NCBI GenBank assembly: GCA_025451145.1
Contig: JANWKX010000058.1
Location: 1 to 13,776 of the forward strand
Direction: 5' to 3'
Source of the DNA: Vampirovibrionales bacterium
GTDB taxonomy: Bacteria; Cyanobacteriota; Vampirovibrionia; Vampirovibrionales; JAGQHJ01
DNA length: 13,776 nt
The notes under the pieces are model-generated. The model searched no databases and had not been told where the DNA came from. It saw only the letters and a list, made by a program, of their open reading frames with translations. A program made the position numbers and the translations under genes. Positions 13,133 through 13,776 of the stretch are shown one piece after another (within the stretch, counting starts at the first letter, position 1; each line of letters opens with the position of its first letter).

Positions 13133-13776
13133 ATGAAAACGTTGTGGAAAGATAAGCCGGTGACGCTTTTGGGGTTATCCAAAAGTGGTATCGCTGCGGC
13201 CACCTATTTAGCCCACCATGGGGCAAAATGCTTTTTAAGCGAAACCACGCCAGCCATTCCTGCCAACAAGGAGCAGCGCGCTCAACTGGAAGCCTTGGGC
13301 GTAGAAGTGGAGATGGGGGGCCATTCTTCAAAATGTTTTGAACACAGTGATTTGATTGTTGTCAGTCCAGGGATACCACCCTCATCTTCGATTCTTAAAG
13401 AATTGGAATTAAGCGGCAAAACCATTATCAGTGAGGTGGAGTTGGCCTACCGGGAAACAGAAACGCCCTTGATTGGGGTGACGGGCACCAACGGAAAAAC
13501 CACCACGACCACACTTATTTCTACGATTCTTCAGGCCTCAGGGAAATCGGCACCTGCGTGTGGCAATATCGGGATTCCTATCATCAGCCTGGCTGGAGAG
13601 CCCCATGATTATCTGGTGGCAGAGCTAAGCTCATTTCAATTGGCCTTTTCACCGACATTTAAAGCCAAAATCGCCTTGTTTATGAATTTCAGGCCGGATC
13701 ATCTGGACTGGCATGGGTCTGTGGAAGCGTATAAAATGGCCAAATTTGCCTTGTTTATCGGAGCACATTCACCGGA
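13133..13776 (+). CDS. murD: UDP-N-acetylmuramoyl-L-alanine-D-glutamate ligase, C-terminus beyond window
   Basis: MurD adds D-glutamate to UDP-MurNAc-L-Ala. From ATG 13133 the frame is open for 214 residues to the right edge; about half the protein is missing. Visible: the N-terminal Rossmann-like domain with LLGLSKSG (12-19) and VVSPGIP; the P-loop GTNGKTTTTT; the CGNIGIP segment; the ELSSFQL stretch typical of MurD; and NFRPDHLDWHGS, followed by a YKMAK segment holding the lysine that is usually carbamylated. ELSSFQL and DHLDWH together distinguish it from MurC, MurE and MurF. It starts one base after the mraY stop, in the order murF-mraY-murD common to dcw clusters, so ftsW, murG and murC are likely to follow beyond the window. 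Confidence 0.95.
   Translation, partial: MKTLWKDKPVTLLGLSKSGIAAATYLAHHGAKCFLSETTPAIPANKEQRAQLEALGVEVEMGGHSSKCFEHSDLIVVSPGIPPSSSILKELELSGKTIISEVELAYRETETPLIGVTGTNGKTTTTTLISTILQASGKSAPACGNIGIPIISLAGEPHDYLVAELSSFQLAFSPTFKAKIALFMNFRPDHLDWHGSVEAYKMAKFALFIGAHSP

Noticed and set aside
1..13776. tRNA, rRNA, CRISPR array, insertion sequence or phage attachment site
   Set aside because: No cloverleaf with a TPsiC-arm consensus, no direct-repeat array, no transposase or integrase and no terminal inverted repeats were found on either strand.

Overview
The window holds fourteen protein genes (two cut by the window edges) and several structured intergenic stretches. It reads as a bacterial chromosome. A dapB gene and a run of murein genes (murF, mraY, murD) imply a diaminopimelate-containing peptidoglycan and probably a Gram-negative envelope. 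Three proteins without recognisable families share a short 'RFG' segment, and a pentapeptide-repeat gene leads the mur cluster. These suggest, tentatively, the non-photosynthetic cyanobacterial sister lineage (Vampirovibrionia/Melainabacteria), but no marker gene here settles the taxonomy. No transposase, integrase, phage gene, CRISPR array, rRNA or tRNA was seen.

Layout. Positions 1-1543 (minus strand) carry a CPBP-family membrane protease followed by a hemerythrin-like metal-binding protein that runs off the left edge. The 302-base region 1544-1845 separates them from a divergent tandem-hotdog acyl-CoA thioesterase (1846-2862). Next come an unrecognised soluble protein (3043-3819) and dapB (4000-4824). 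dapB converges, through a strong two-way terminator, on a large membrane-anchored protein with a Pro/Thr linker (4936-6360, minus). Divergent from that is a small unknown protein (6640-6996) whose predicted promoter start lies in a perfect 16-bp palindrome. An HDOD signalling protein follows (7095-7982).

After a 347-base hairpin-rich gap come an isochorismatase-family hydrolase and a sialidase-fold protein that abut stop-to-start (8330-9958). A second long gap (9959-10430) has hairpins, terminator-like structures pointing both ways and a TATAAT box. It leads into the final cluster: pentapeptide-repeat protein, murF, mraY and murD (10431 to the right edge), with gaps of 3 and 1 bases and one 14-base overlap, so almost certainly one operon.

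How they fit together. MurD adds D-glutamate to UDP-MurNAc-L-Ala, MurF adds D-Ala-D-Ala, and MraY moves the finished pentapeptide to the lipid carrier. DapB, encoded elsewhere in the window, serves the diaminopimelate/lysine supply. The rest are separate stress, signalling and unknown functions. The points most worth a second look are the RFG-motif proteins, the split active-site pattern of the double-hotdog thioesterase, the palindromic operator candidate, the two structured intergenic regions, and the pentapeptide-repeat gene fused transcriptionally to the mur operon. I found no clear multi-gene novel system.
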